Source: F23-B02 sp963650165 (GTDB taxonomy: Bacteria > Bacillota > Clostridia > Oscillospirales > Oscillospiraceae). From it: a DNA stretch of 64,000 nt. The stretch covers positions 43,626 through 107,625 of the forward strand of contig CAVJKX010000006.1 of assembly GCA_963650165.1 (NCBI GenBank), given 5' to 3'. The position numbers and the translations under genes are program-made. Positions 9,501-17,135 of this stretch are shown here, in pieces. The notes beneath the pieces were generated by a model. It had not been told where the DNA came from. It saw only the letters and a program-made list of their open reading frames with translations, and searched no databases. Position 1 is the stretch's first letter, and every line of letters starts with the position of its first letter.

Positions 9501-10089
9501 TGCCGAGGCGCAGCAGCAGCTCGAAGACGGGCAGCGCCGGCTCGACGAGGCCGCAGCTCAGATAGCCGAGGGTCAGGCCGAGCTCGACGCAGCCGGTGAG
9601 CAGCTCGAGTCGGGCAAGGCGGCCCTGAACAGCAACAGATCACAGCTGGCAGATCAGCTTGAGGAGCTTGACGGCTACGGCGACGAGCAAAGCCGCCTCG
9701 AGCAGGGTATAGCCATACTCATGCAGAACGATGAGATCGCCTCGCGCGCCGGAGACAATGCCTCCTATGCCGATATCTGCACTGTGGCCGAGGAGCACTG
9801 CAATAACGATATCAGCCGCGCCGAGCGTGAAAATAACATCCGCACCGTCATCTGCGCACTGACATTTGCTTCGGCGCTGATAATTGCGGTCTGCGCCCTG
9901 CTTTATAAGCGGCGTTCAACTGCCCGCGCGGTGCTCGCGGCGGTGTCGGCGCTCATATCCGGCGGCTGTGCGCTCGCGTCGGCCATACTCGGCTGTGCGC
10001 TGATCCTGCCGCTCTCCGCGCTGGCTCTGATGCTCGCGGCGATCCTGTTTGCGGAAATTTATTTGAAAAGGAGTATAGATCATGAGTAA
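6556..10089 (+). CDS. MMPL/RND-superfamily membrane transporter with extracellular coil
   Basis: 1177 aa, ATG preceded by GAAGGAG. The first ~780 residues have the two-fold MMPL architecture: a TM helix, a large extracytoplasmic loop and a five-helix bundle, repeated, with DYAIIFCNRY and NVDYAIVVASHY at equivalent places in the intramembrane helices. Residues ~800-1090 form a long heptad-like coil (AQYAEGQRQLEQGKTDYAAG), and the last 80 residues add about three more TM helices. MMPL proteins are proton-driven exporters of lipids or hydrophobic compounds; the substrate here is unknown. It is 8 nt overlapped with the next gene and divergent from TetR. The coil-plus-C-terminal-TM tail matches the separate protein at 3326-5017. 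Confidence 0.9.
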   Translation: MSKTQTPLHKFAEFVVGKYKLFFIIFAALCVFSVFSMGWTEVENDVAQYLPDSYEAKQGLDIMAQEFKTYGSAQILVEDTDETDAAEINDEISAVDGVGSSTYSLNDSGCALFKISLSSLEGEGEETVNALRDMFSGENAYIFSDEGNSISDQITGEVKGLIGIVAVILVLVLTFTSSTYAEVPILLATFLAAAIINKGTNFMLGRISFISDSVTIILQLAMSVDYAIIFCNRYKQAHKSLPVREAVVESLASSVVVISSSSLTTIAGLFAMTFMKFGIGLDLGIALIKAIIISLLSVFLLMPGLLLKMGGLMDKTQHRSFVPKISAVGSFAYNARRVVPVIFAAVLIVACIGSQNVNYAYSETLLETVKQSENKIAENEIRAQFGDETTLAVVIPNGDYDTEAELISALSEADGVKSVTGIAGIEVMDGYKLSDKLTYSQFAALAGVDPTSAQALFALYAAENGEQEAAADSLSDYKAPLIKLFLFLNEKTDDGTVTLTGEQAELVSSLSRELGFATDQLEGKSYDRIVLTLGAADDGDETFELLDRLHAVTAQYYPDESYLVGNAMSAYGFKETFTQDNVMVSAMSIVMVMIVLLFTFRSVGMPLLLTLVIQGSIWINFGLTVISGRHVLFMVYLVASAIQMGCNVDYAIVVASHYNEERADGFKPKEAMINAMNLAFPTIITSGTALISAGLLIGARVSSGAVAGMGHFVGTGSTITVVLVMFVLPAMLIFGDGLIRKTEFHIHAAEPHLLVRRISAWGLALSVVLVMAASPWVLLSGRADYDRRTEDDESIIQSAGELKELAVSLGAQKEKYDETKLGFAESVVTDNIGQSQLYQGQAQYDEGASRLEAAKAQYAEGQRQLEQGKTDYAAGQEKLEKAKAQYAEGEAKLEKIKPIYNMVQPAYQRYLDMKAQYDAAAANGEYARAALLWGSVQAQKLAYENEIAGTGYSIESIVQQYEDGQRQLNEGAAQIQEAERQLAEAQQQLEDGQRRLDEAAAQIAEGQAELDAAGEQLESGKAALNSNRSQLADQLEELDGYGDEQSRLEQGIAILMQNDEIASRAGDNASYADICTVAEEHCNNDISRAERENNIRTVICALTFASALIIAVCALLYKRRSTARAVLAAVSALISGGCALASAILGCALILPLSALALMLAAILFAEIYLKRSIDHE

Positions 10090-10576
10090 AATAACGGTGA
10101 ATTTCAGCGTACTTGTACTGTCGGCGGTGCTTATCTTCGGCTCGGCATTCGGCGTTTATAACACCGAGCGCGGCAGGTGCGCCGGCGTGAGCGAAAATCA
10201 GTCGTATATATACTGCGCCGGGCGCACGCTCTCGCTTGCCGCCGAAGCCGGAAAAACAAACGAAAAGCCCGCCACGCATGCAGCAGACACAAGCCGGATG
10301 CCCGAAATGCAGGCAGAGCTCACATGGCTTGCCGAGTATGACAGCACCCTCAGCCGCCTTGACAGGGCGTATGCCGAGCTGAGCACGTCGCCTGCCGTGA
10401 GCGGAGCGGAGGCAAGCTACGCCGAGGCCTGCTCTGCGGCCGTGAGCCTGCACCGGGCGCAGATCGATGATATAAACGCGCAGGCAAATGTCTTAAATGC
10501 CGTCTGCGCCGCCGTGTTCATCCTCGGCATTGCGGGCGCCGCATGGTCAGCCCTGCGCCTTTCGAAGGAAAATTGA
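10082..10576 (+). CDS. Small bitopic membrane protein of the MMPL operon
   Basis: 164 aa. The start overlaps the MMPL stop in an ATGAGTAA junction, so translation is coupled. An N-terminal hydrophobic segment (about 8-28) and a C-terminal one (about 137-157) flank an extracytoplasmic middle part with short Ala/Glu-rich helices (LDRAYAELSTSPAVSG). It is not recognised as a named family. The tight coupling suggests an accessory subunit of the exporter. Rho-independent terminator follows at once. Confidence 0.7.
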   Translation: MSKITVNFSVLVLSAVLIFGSAFGVYNTERGRCAGVSENQSYIYCAGRTLSLAAEAGKTNEKPATHAADTSRMPEMQAELTWLAEYDSTLSRLDRAYAELSTSPAVSGAEASYAEACSAAVSLHRAQIDDINAQANVLNAVCAAVFILGIAGAAWSALRLSKEN

Positions 10577-10581
10577 GCAGC

Positions 10582-10609
10582 AAAAAAGCACCCCAAGCGG
10601 GTGCTTTTA
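10582..10609. terminator. Bidirectional terminator
   Basis: AAAAAGCACCC, loop CAAGC, GGGTGCTTTT. It serves the MMPL operon on the plus strand and the DUF1275 gene on the minus strand. Confidence 0.9.
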
Positions 10610-10618
10610 TATTACGGC

Positions 10619-11383
10619 TTATGCAATTTCTTCCTCTGCGTCCTCGTCCGTGACGCGGCTGAGATATCGGTCCTCGCAGACGACTGCGGTGTAGGCAAAT
10701 CCTGCGAGGATTATATTCACCCACGCACCGTGGATGCCCATGAGCTTCACGGCGAAAAATGCGGCGGCCGCACCGAAGTGGAAGGCCAGCAGCGTGAAAA
10801 CGTAAAACTTCACTTTTTTAAGATGCACGCGGTCGCTGTCGGCAATATACTGTGCGAGGGCGAGCGAGGCCTGCTTGGTGTTGTTGGTGGAAAAAATGGT
10901 GGAGCTCGTAAAGCCCTTTGCGCCGGAGAAGGTGCTCCACTGCACGCTCATCGCAAAAAATATCGGATACAGCGCGAGAAGCACGTTCGCGTCGGCGGGG
11001 ATAAAGCACAGAACGGCGCAGGCAAGCGCGTCTATGAGCGGCACGGCCCTGCGCATGTTGATGCCGAAAAAGTGCGGCAGCAGAACCGTCATCATCGTGC
11101 CCGCAACGTATATGAGCAGAGCGCCCATATGCAGCAGCACGGCAGAGCCGTCGCCCCGCAGAGCGTTTATCGTAAGCTCCAGAAGGTTCATGGTCTGGGC
11201 GCTGGCGAGTATACCGCTGCGGCAGAGAATGGCGTAGGCTCCGAAAAATCCGCCGACCGAGGCAAAGGACAGATGCCTGTACAGGTCGGCATTATCATTG
11301 ATAAACAATACAATCGCCCGGTTTCGATCAAAATAGTTCCAAACGAACAGAAGTAAGTATAGCACAATTATTTTTTTCTTCAA
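10619..11383 (-). CDS. YoaK/DUF1275-family membrane protein
   Basis: Up to 254 aa. About six to seven hydrophobic segments, and the family-like motif GAKGFTSSTIFSTNNTKQAS in the middle, followed by a charged loop (DSDRVHLKKVKFY), fit the DUF1275 (YoaK) family of unknown function. The start is unsure: the frame opens with TTG at 11383 without a good SD, and a GTG six codons later is possible. It is convergent with the MMPL operon, sharing its terminator. Confidence 0.75.
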   Translation of the reverse strand: MKKKIIVLYLLLFVWNYFDRNRAIVLFINDNADLYRHLSFASVGGFFGAYAILCRSGILASAQTMNLLELTINALRGDGSAVLLHMGALLIYVAGTMMTVLLPHFFGINMRRAVPLIDALACAVLCFIPADANVLLALYPIFFAMSVQWSTFSGAKGFTSSTIFSTNNTKQASLALAQYIADSDRVHLKKVKFYVFTLLAFHFGAAAAFFAVKLMGIHGAWVNIILAGFAYTAVVCEDRYLSRVTDEDAEEEIA

Positions 11384-11459
11384 GAGAATTGTTGTAAGTG
11401 AAAGAAACTTGTGATAAACTACTGCATTATTTATTTTAATAAGACACTGAGGTGATAAT

Positions 11460-12341
11460 ATGTACGAGCTGATTCAGGTTGCAAATAACACTTATTATGT
11501 TAACTGCCCTGCCAAGATCGGCCTGTATCTCTGCGAGGATAAGGGCGTATATCTCATCGACAGCGGCAACGATAAGGAGGCCGGGCGCAAGGTCAGACAG
11601 ATACTCGACAAAAACGGCTGGACGCTGCGGGCGATACTGTGCACGCACTCTCACGCCGACCATATCGGCGGCTGCAAATATCTTCAGGCGCAGACAGGCT
11701 GTGCGGTCTATGCCCCGGGTATAGAATGCGACTTCACGCGCCACACGCTGCTCGAGCCGGGCTTCCTGTACGGCGGCAATCCTCCCAAGGCGCTGCGGCA
11801 CAAATTCCTCATGGCGCAGGAGTGCGACGCGCGCGAGCTCACGCCCGACGTGCTGCCGGAGGGCTTTGAGCTGATACCACTGCCGGGACACTGCTTTGAC
11901 ATGGCCGGCTTCCGCACGCCGGATAACGTCGTGTTCCTTGCCGACTGCCTTTCGAGCCGCGAGACGCTCGAGAAATACCGCGTGGGCTTTCTCTGCGACG
12001 TGCAGGCGTATATCGATACGCTCGAGAAGGTCATGGAGCTTGAGGCTGCCGCCTTCGTTCCGGCCCACGCCGCCGCCTGCGGGGACGTGCGCGAGCTTGC
12101 GCAGTACAATATAGACACAGTGCGCGAGATAGAGGGGCGCATCGTTTCGATATGCGCAGAGCCCCGTAATTTCGAGGCGATACTGAAATGCCTGTTCGAC
12201 GAATATTCCCTCGCGCTCAGCCTTGAGCAGTACGCGCTTGTCGGCAGCACGCTGCGCTCGTACCTTGCCTGTCTGCTCGATAAGGGAATGCTGAAATTTA
12301 AATGTGAGGACAATATGCTGCTGTGGGAGGCCGTAAAATAA
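11460..12341 (+). CDS. MBL-fold metallohydrolase
   Basis: 293 aa, SD GAGGTGAT. The metal-binding motif THSHADHIGG (HxHxDH) is near residue 61-70, followed by further ligands in LPGHCFD and FLADCL and a late VPAHAA. This is the metallo-beta-lactamase fold with a C-terminal helical extension (about residues 215-293) that looks like the winged-helix or dimerisation tail seen in many clostridial members. Substrate unknown. The TauE/SafE gene starts 3 nt after its stop, so they form an operon. Confidence 0.88.
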   Translation: MYELIQVANNTYYVNCPAKIGLYLCEDKGVYLIDSGNDKEAGRKVRQILDKNGWTLRAILCTHSHADHIGGCKYLQAQTGCAVYAPGIECDFTRHTLLEPGFLYGGNPPKALRHKFLMAQECDARELTPDVLPEGFELIPLPGHCFDMAGFRTPDNVVFLADCLSSRETLEKYRVGFLCDVQAYIDTLEKVMELEAAAFVPAHAAACGDVRELAQYNIDTVREIEGRIVSICAEPRNFEAILKCLFDEYSLALSLEQYALVGSTLRSYLACLLDKGMLKFKCEDNMLLWEAVK

Positions 12342-12344
12342 ACC

Positions 12345-13109
12345 GTGGATATCTCAATAATTCAATTTCTTATCGTATGCCCGCTCGTTTTTCTCGCCGG
12401 CTTTGTCGATGCCGTCGCGGGCGGCGGCGGGCTGATCTCGCTGCCGGCGTATCTCATTGCGGGCTTTCCCGTGCACTTTGCCATCGGCACGAATAAAGTA
12501 AGCTCCGCCATGGGAACGACGCTCACCACCGTGCGCTACACCAAGAGCGGCTTCATACCCTGGAAGCAGGCGATATTCTGCGTCGTGTTCGCGCTTGCCG
12601 GCTCTGCCTGCGGAGCAAACCTCGCTCTGCTCATAGACGACTACATATTCAAGATAATCATGCTCGTCATCCTGCCGCTCACGGGCGCTTACGTCATGAA
12701 GGGCAGGGCGCTCAGCACCGAGTTCGAGCCGTACTCCAAGGTCAAGACAACGATCCTCGGCTGCGTCATAGCCTTTGTCATCGGTGCATACGACGGCTTT
12801 TACGGCCCCGGCACGGGCACCTTCCTCATCCTGCTGCTCACGGCCCTCGCGCACATGCCCGTAACGGAGGCAAACGGCGTCAGCAAGGCGATAAACCTCG
12901 CAACGAATATCTCTGCGCTCGCAGTTTACATCGTAAACGGCAAGGTCATTTTCACAATCGGCCTCGTCGCCGGACTGTTCTCCATCGCCGGAAACTGGCT
13001 CGGCTCGAGCTTCTTCAAAAAGGGCGGCAGCAAGGCCGTCAAGCCCATCATGATATGCGTCCTCGCCATCTTCTTCATCAAGGTCCTGTACGAGGTCATC
13101 GGAGCGTAA
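12345..13109 (+). CDS. TauE/SafE (TSUP) family sulfite/organic-anion exporter-like permease
   Basis: 254 aa from a GTG start 3 nt after the preceding gene. About eight hydrophobic helices. The family signature is visible twice: GFVDAVAGGGGLISLPAYL at the N-terminus and GAYDGFYGPGTGTFLILLL at the centre. TSUP proteins move sulfite, sulfonates or sulfur compounds; the substrate cannot be deduced. Coupling to an MBL-fold hydrolase could hint at sulfur chemistry, because persulfide dioxygenases share that fold, but this is speculative. Confidence 0.9.
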   Translation: MDISIIQFLIVCPLVFLAGFVDAVAGGGGLISLPAYLIAGFPVHFAIGTNKVSSAMGTTLTTVRYTKSGFIPWKQAIFCVVFALAGSACGANLALLIDDYIFKIIMLVILPLTGAYVMKGRALSTEFEPYSKVKTTILGCVIAFVIGAYDGFYGPGTGTFLILLLTALAHMPVTEANGVSKAINLATNISALAVYIVNGKVIFTIGLVAGLFSIAGNWLGSSFFKKGGSKAVKPIMICVLAIFFIKVLYEVIGA

Positions 13110-13142
13110 AAAAATCCGGAGCGGCTGCTCCGGATTTTTTAT
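13108..13142. terminator. Bidirectional terminator
   Basis: AAATCCGGAGC, short loop, GCTCCGGATTTTTT between the convergent TSUP and gap genes. Confidence 0.9.
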
Positions 13143-13156
13143 ATCCGATTTTTAAA

Positions 13157-14167
13157 TTATGCCTTGCGGACCTTATCGATGTGGCGGGTGAGGTCGAGCA
13201 TCTTGCAGCTGAAGCCCCACTCGTTATCGTACCATGCCATGAGCTTTATGAAGTTGTCGTTCAGAGCAAGGCCGGCCTTCGCGTCGAAGATGCTGGTGTG
13301 AGGATCGGTGATGAAGTCGGAGGAGACGACCTCGTCCTCGCAGTACTCGATAACGCCCTTCATCTCGCCCTCGCTTGCTGCCTTGACGGCTGCGCAGATC
13401 TCGTCGTAGCTTGCGCCCTTTTCGAGGCGGCAGGTCAGGTCAACGATGGAAACGTCGGCGCTGGGGATACGCATGGAGGTGCCGGTCAGCTTGCCCTTGA
13501 GCTCGGGAATGACCTTGCCGACTGCCTTTGCCGCACCGGTGCTGGTGGGGATGATGTTGCCGTGAACGCCGCGGCCGAGACGCCAGTTCTTCTTGGAGAA
13601 GCCGTCGACGACCTCCTGAGTTGCGGTGTCGGCGTGAACGGTGGTCATGAGGCCCTCGACGATGCCGAAGTTGTCGTTTATGACCTTGGCAAGAGGCGCC
13701 AGGCAGTTGGTGGTGCAGGAAGCGTTGGAAACGACCTTGATGTCGGGAGTGTACTTATCGAGGTTTACGCCGCAGACGAACATCGGGGTATCGTCCTTGG
13801 ACGGGCCGGACAGAACGACGACCTGTGCGCCGGCGTCGATGTGAGCCTGTGCCTTCTCGGTGGTCAGGAATGCGCCGGTGCACTCGAGAACATACTCGAC
13901 GCCCATCTCGCCCCAGGGCAGCTCTGCCGGATTGCGGTTGCCGACGACGGCGACGCGCTTGCCGTTTACGGTGATGGAATTATCGTCATACTCAACGGTT
14001 CCCTGGAAGCGGCCGTGCACGGAGTCGTACTTTACGGTGTACGCAAGCTGTGCAGGGGTCTTATCGGGAGCGTTGATCGCAACGATCTCGATGTCGTCGG
14101 CGACTATGCCGGCTCTGAATGCCAGACGGCCGATGCGGCCGAAACCATTGATAGCAACTTTGATCAT
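13157..14167 (-). CDS. gap: Type I glyceraldehyde-3-phosphate dehydrogenase
   Basis: 336 aa, ATG with GGAGG. NAD-binding start IKVAINGFGRIGRLAFRAG, catalytic Cys in SNASCTTNCLAP (about residue 153), and the conserved WYDNEWGFSCKMLDL near the C-terminus. It catalyses oxidative phosphorylation of glyceraldehyde 3-phosphate in glycolysis. It stands alone, with no pgk or tpi in this window. Confidence 0.97.
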   Translation of the reverse strand: MIKVAINGFGRIGRLAFRAGIVADDIEIVAINAPDKTPAQLAYTVKYDSVHGRFQGTVEYDDNSITVNGKRVAVVGNRNPAELPWGEMGVEYVLECTGAFLTTEKAQAHIDAGAQVVVLSGPSKDDTPMFVCGVNLDKYTPDIKVVSNASCTTNCLAPLAKVINDNFGIVEGLMTTVHADTATQEVVDGFSKKNWRLGRGVHGNIIPTSTGAAKAVGKVIPELKGKLTGTSMRIPSADVSIVDLTCRLEKGASYDEICAAVKAASEGEMKGVIEYCEDEVVSSDFITDPHTSIFDAKAGLALNDNFIKLMAWYDNEWGFSCKMLDLTRHIDKVRKA

Positions 14168-14371
14168 TATTATGTTCCTCCATTAAATTAATTTCAGCGT
14201 GGAAAACATTACTTGCTGTTTAAACTCAGTTTATCATATACTATAGTCAAAAATCAATATTCCGATACAGCCAAATATACGATAAAAAACCGCCTTTTTC
14301 GGGGCGGCTATTGTATATTTTGCTTGTTTTTGATAAAATGATGCCGAAAAACATCCGGAGGAAACCTGCCC

Positions 14372-15445
14372 ATGTCCGATTCCGTTCTTATAGCGGCCTC
14401 GCTTTCGCTGCTCGATACCGCGGCGCTTGCTGCACGCAGGGGAAAGATAATTTACATGAACCCCGCCGCCGTCAGCCTTGCCGGAGCCGACCTCACCTCA
14501 AAGCCTCTTGACAGGCTCATGCCCTCGCACATCGTGAACAATCAGGCCGACAGCTTCATTACCTCGGCCTTCATAGGCAGCCGCGGCTGCACGGTGAAGG
14601 CAACAGGCGCAAACGGCTACCGCATTTACGTCATAAGCTGCGACGATAAGCTGCCAGCGCCGAGCGACAGCGTTTTTGACACTCTGCGCTCATGCATGTC
14701 GAACATAAAATTTTCGGCCTCCTGCATATCCGTCATTGCAGAGGACGTCGCAAACGATAAGCTGAGCGAATATGTATGCACCCTGAACCGCAATTACTAC
14801 AGGATAAAGCGCGCACTGGACAATCTCGGAACGCTCTCCGGCATTGACGAGGGCTCGCTCCCGTTCTGCCCGGAGCCGCTGGACATGTCGGCGCTTCTGG
14901 GGAACATGATCGACACGGTGAATATCCTCGCGCAGAAGCAGGGCGTCGGCATATCGTTTCACTCCGAGGAGCATGTGCGCCTCGTCGCCGACCGCGGGCT
15001 CATCGCGCAGATGATGCTCAACCTGCTGTCAAACAGCATATTGAGCTGCGGGCGCGGCGGCAGGATATCCGTCTCGCTGCTGAGGACCGACAAGAGCCTC
15101 ATCGTCTGCGTTGACGACAACGGCAGCGGCATACCGGCAGGGGAGCTCGCCTCCGTTTTCGGCAGATACAGGCAGCGCGGCGACCTTTCGAGGCCGGCCG
15201 GAAGCGGCATCGGCCTTTCGGTCGCAAAGAGCATAGCGGAGCTGCACCGCGGCACGCTCATAATCGAAAGCCGCGGCGAGGGGCGGGGCACTTCGGTGCG
15301 CGTAATGCTCTCGTATGACATCCCGGCTGGCAGGAGCCTTTCCGCGCCGGAGGGTGAATATAACGACTCGGAGATGCAGCTTATACTCACGCAGCTGTCC
15401 GGCTGCCTGACGCTCGACTGCTATTCGGAATTTCTCGAAGATTAA
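14372..15445 (+). CDS. Histidine-kinase-like protein with PAS domain and no phosphoacceptor His
   Basis: 357 aa. A PAS-like domain (residues ~5-85) is followed by a helical region and a HATPase_c domain (about 200-315) with an N box (LNLLSNSI), G1 box (DDNGSGIP) and G2 box (GSGIGLSVAKSI). The helical region that should hold the H box (about residues 105-185, SNIKFSASCISVIAEDV onward) contains no His at all. It may therefore bind ATP and signal by contact, or phosphorylate differently. No response regulator is adjacent. GAGGAAA before the ATG is a fair SD. Confidence 0.85.
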   Translation: MSDSVLIAASLSLLDTAALAARRGKIIYMNPAAVSLAGADLTSKPLDRLMPSHIVNNQADSFITSAFIGSRGCTVKATGANGYRIYVISCDDKLPAPSDSVFDTLRSCMSNIKFSASCISVIAEDVANDKLSEYVCTLNRNYYRIKRALDNLGTLSGIDEGSLPFCPEPLDMSALLGNMIDTVNILAQKQGVGISFHSEEHVRLVADRGLIAQMMLNLLSNSILSCGRGGRISVSLLRTDKSLIVCVDDNGSGIPAGELASVFGRYRQRGDLSRPAGSGIGLSVAKSIAELHRGTLIIESRGEGRGTSVRVMLSYDIPAGRSLSAPEGEYNDSEMQLILTQLSGCLTLDCYSEFLED

Positions 15446-15472
15446 AAAAACCGCCCGCGGGCGGTTTTTTTT
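15444..15472. terminator. Bidirectional terminator
   Basis: Perfect palindrome AAAAAACCGCCCGCGGGCGG followed by T8, between the convergent kinase-like and phosphatase genes. Confidence 0.9.
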
Positions 15473-16286
15473 AATCCAAATACAGCTCGCGCAGGCGGCG
15501 GAGCTTTTGCTCGTCGAGCCCCATCTTATCGCGCAGGAAATTATCCATGCTGCCGCAGCTTTCGTCTATTGCGTCGAAGGCGGCGGCGAGAAAATCCTCA
15601 CGAACGGTGTCGAGCGCACGGACAAACTCCAGCTCGGCGGGGCTGTCGGTGTAGCGCCTGCAATTTTCTACAAGCCTTTCCGTACCCGGAGCGCAGCGCG
15701 TGCGCGTTATGAGATAGTCCGAATATATCGCCTCGCGCGGGACGTTCAGCGCCGAGAGCACGAGCGCCGTGGCCGTGCCGACGCGGTCCTTGCCCATAGT
15801 GCAGTGATACAAAACGGCGCCCTCCTCCTGCCGAAGGAGTATCTCGAAAAACTGCCTGTAGTGCAGAACGGAATGCTCGAGCGTCACCAGCACGGGGTAC
15901 AGCGAGCGCATCTGCGCCGCGCCGTCCGGGTCGCGCGCCATGAGCCGCCGTACCATTTTTACCGTTCGCAGCGCCTCCTCGTCCTCGGTCTCGGGCTTGT
16001 CGCGCGTTATGCCCTCTGTCTTGTCCTCGAGCATGGGGCAGACGATATACTCCGTGCCCTCGGGCAGGCGGTCGGGCTTCTGGATGCGCTCGGCGGCCGT
16101 GCGGAAGTCAACGACCGTGCGCAGTCCGGCGCTTTTGAGATAGGCGATATCCTTATCGTCAAGACGCGAGAGCATGCCGCTGCGTATGAGGCGGCCGTGC
16201 CTGAGCGCTCTGCCGTCGAGCGTTTCGATGCCGCCGAGGTCGCGGGCGTTCGGCGCTCCGGCGAGGATGATCTCCGGTGCGTACAT
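15471..16286 (-). CDS. Tyrosine-protein phosphatase (Tyr_phosphatase_3 family)
   Basis: 271 aa. The signature HCTMGKDRVGTA (Cx5R) near residue 160 gives the catalytic Cys and Arg, and the N-terminal NARDLGGIETLDGR is typical of this family of bacterial dual-specificity phosphatases, including MptpB-like enzymes. The start ATG overlaps the TatD stop by 1 nt (TAATG), with its SD inside tatD, so expression is coupled. The substrate may be a phosphoprotein or phosphoinositide; this cannot be judged here. Confidence 0.9.
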   Translation of the reverse strand: MYAPEIILAGAPNARDLGGIETLDGRALRHGRLIRSGMLSRLDDKDIAYLKSAGLRTVVDFRTAAERIQKPDRLPEGTEYIVCPMLEDKTEGITRDKPETEDEEALRTVKMVRRLMARDPDGAAQMRSLYPVLVTLEHSVLHYRQFFEILLRQEEGAVLYHCTMGKDRVGTATALVLSALNVPREAIYSDYLITRTRCAPGTERLVENCRRYTDSPAELEFVRALDTVREDFLAAAFDAIDESCGSMDNFLRDKMGLDEQKLRRLRELYLD

Positions 16287-17053
16287 TATCTGTCCTCCAT
16301 TCCGAAAAGGCGCTTTCCGTTTTCAAATGCCGCGAGTTCGACAGTATCGGGCCCGAGCCCCTTTACCTCGGCTATCTTTTCGATCACATACCTGAGGTTT
16401 GAGGAATCGTTGCGCTTTCCCCTGTTGGGAACCGGCGTGAGATACGGGCTGTCGGTCTCGACGACTATGCGCTCGAGCGGGCACATTTCGAGGACCTCGA
16501 TCGCCTTGCGTGCGTTTTTATAGGTGATCGGCCCGTCAAAGCCGAGGTACCAGCCGCGCTTTATGAGCTCGGCGGCCATTTCCGCGCTGCCGGAGTAGCA
16601 GTGAAAAACGCCGCGCAGCTCCGGATAGCGGCAGACAATGTCAAAGCAGTCGCCGTGCGCCTCGCGGTCGTGTACTATCACGGGCTTGTGAAGTCTGAGC
16701 GCGAGCCCGATCTGCCGGATAAACAGAGCCTTCTGCTCGTCCTTGTGCTCCGCGTCCCAGTAGTAGTCGAGGCCGATCTCGCCGACGGCGACGCATTTGG
16801 GGTGCTCCATGAGCTCTTCAAGCTCCGCAAAGCCTGCCTCAGTCAGCTTGCCGATATCCTCCGGATGCCAGCCTACGGCGGCATAGACGAAGTCAAAGCG
16901 CTCGGCAAGAGCTATCGCGCTGCGGCTGCTTTCAAGATCGCAGCCGGGATCTACGATGAGCCCGACGTTCTTTTCGGGCATGGACGCAAGTATCTCAAAG
17001 CGGTCGGCGCCGAACGCGCCGCTGTCATAATGCGCATGAGTATCAAATATCAT
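16286..17053 (-). CDS. TatD-family metal-dependent deoxyribonuclease
   Basis: 255 aa, ATG with GGAGGT. N-terminal metal site FDTHAHYD, then GEIGLDYYWD, VIVHDREAHGD, FHCYSGS and ETDSPYLTPVP in the expected order for the TatD TIM barrel. Family members are 3'-5' exonucleases or hydrolases with two divalent metals. First gene of an operon with the phosphatase. Confidence 0.95.
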   Translation of the reverse strand: MIFDTHAHYDSGAFGADRFEILASMPEKNVGLIVDPGCDLESSRSAIALAERFDFVYAAVGWHPEDIGKLTEAGFAELEELMEHPKCVAVGEIGLDYYWDAEHKDEQKALFIRQIGLALRLHKPVIVHDREAHGDCFDIVCRYPELRGVFHCYSGSAEMAAELIKRGWYLGFDGPITYKNARKAIEVLEMCPLERIVVETDSPYLTPVPNRGKRNDSSNLRYVIEKIAEVKGLGPDTVELAAFENGKRLFGMEDR

Positions 17054-17074
17054 TGCAATACCTCCGATGACCTG

Positions 17075-17117
17075 ATTATATCATCACTTGCGCTGCCATG
17101 GCAAGCGGTGATATAAT
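17075..17117. promoter_or_regulatory. Overlapping face-to-face promoters of tatD and the DUF364 gene
   Basis: Rightward: TTGCGC at 17088-17093, 18 nt, TATAAT at 17112-17117. Leftward: TTGCCA (17104-17099), 18 nt, TATAAT (17080-17075). The two footprints cover the same DNA, so the two promoters should compete. Confidence 0.6.
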
Positions 17118-17135
17118 GCTGCCGGAGGGTGAGCC

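Noticed and set aside
14289..14312. Terminator between gap and the kinase-like gene
   Set aside because: CCGCC/GGCGG is only 5 bp, and its T-run lies on the minus strand where no gene ends.
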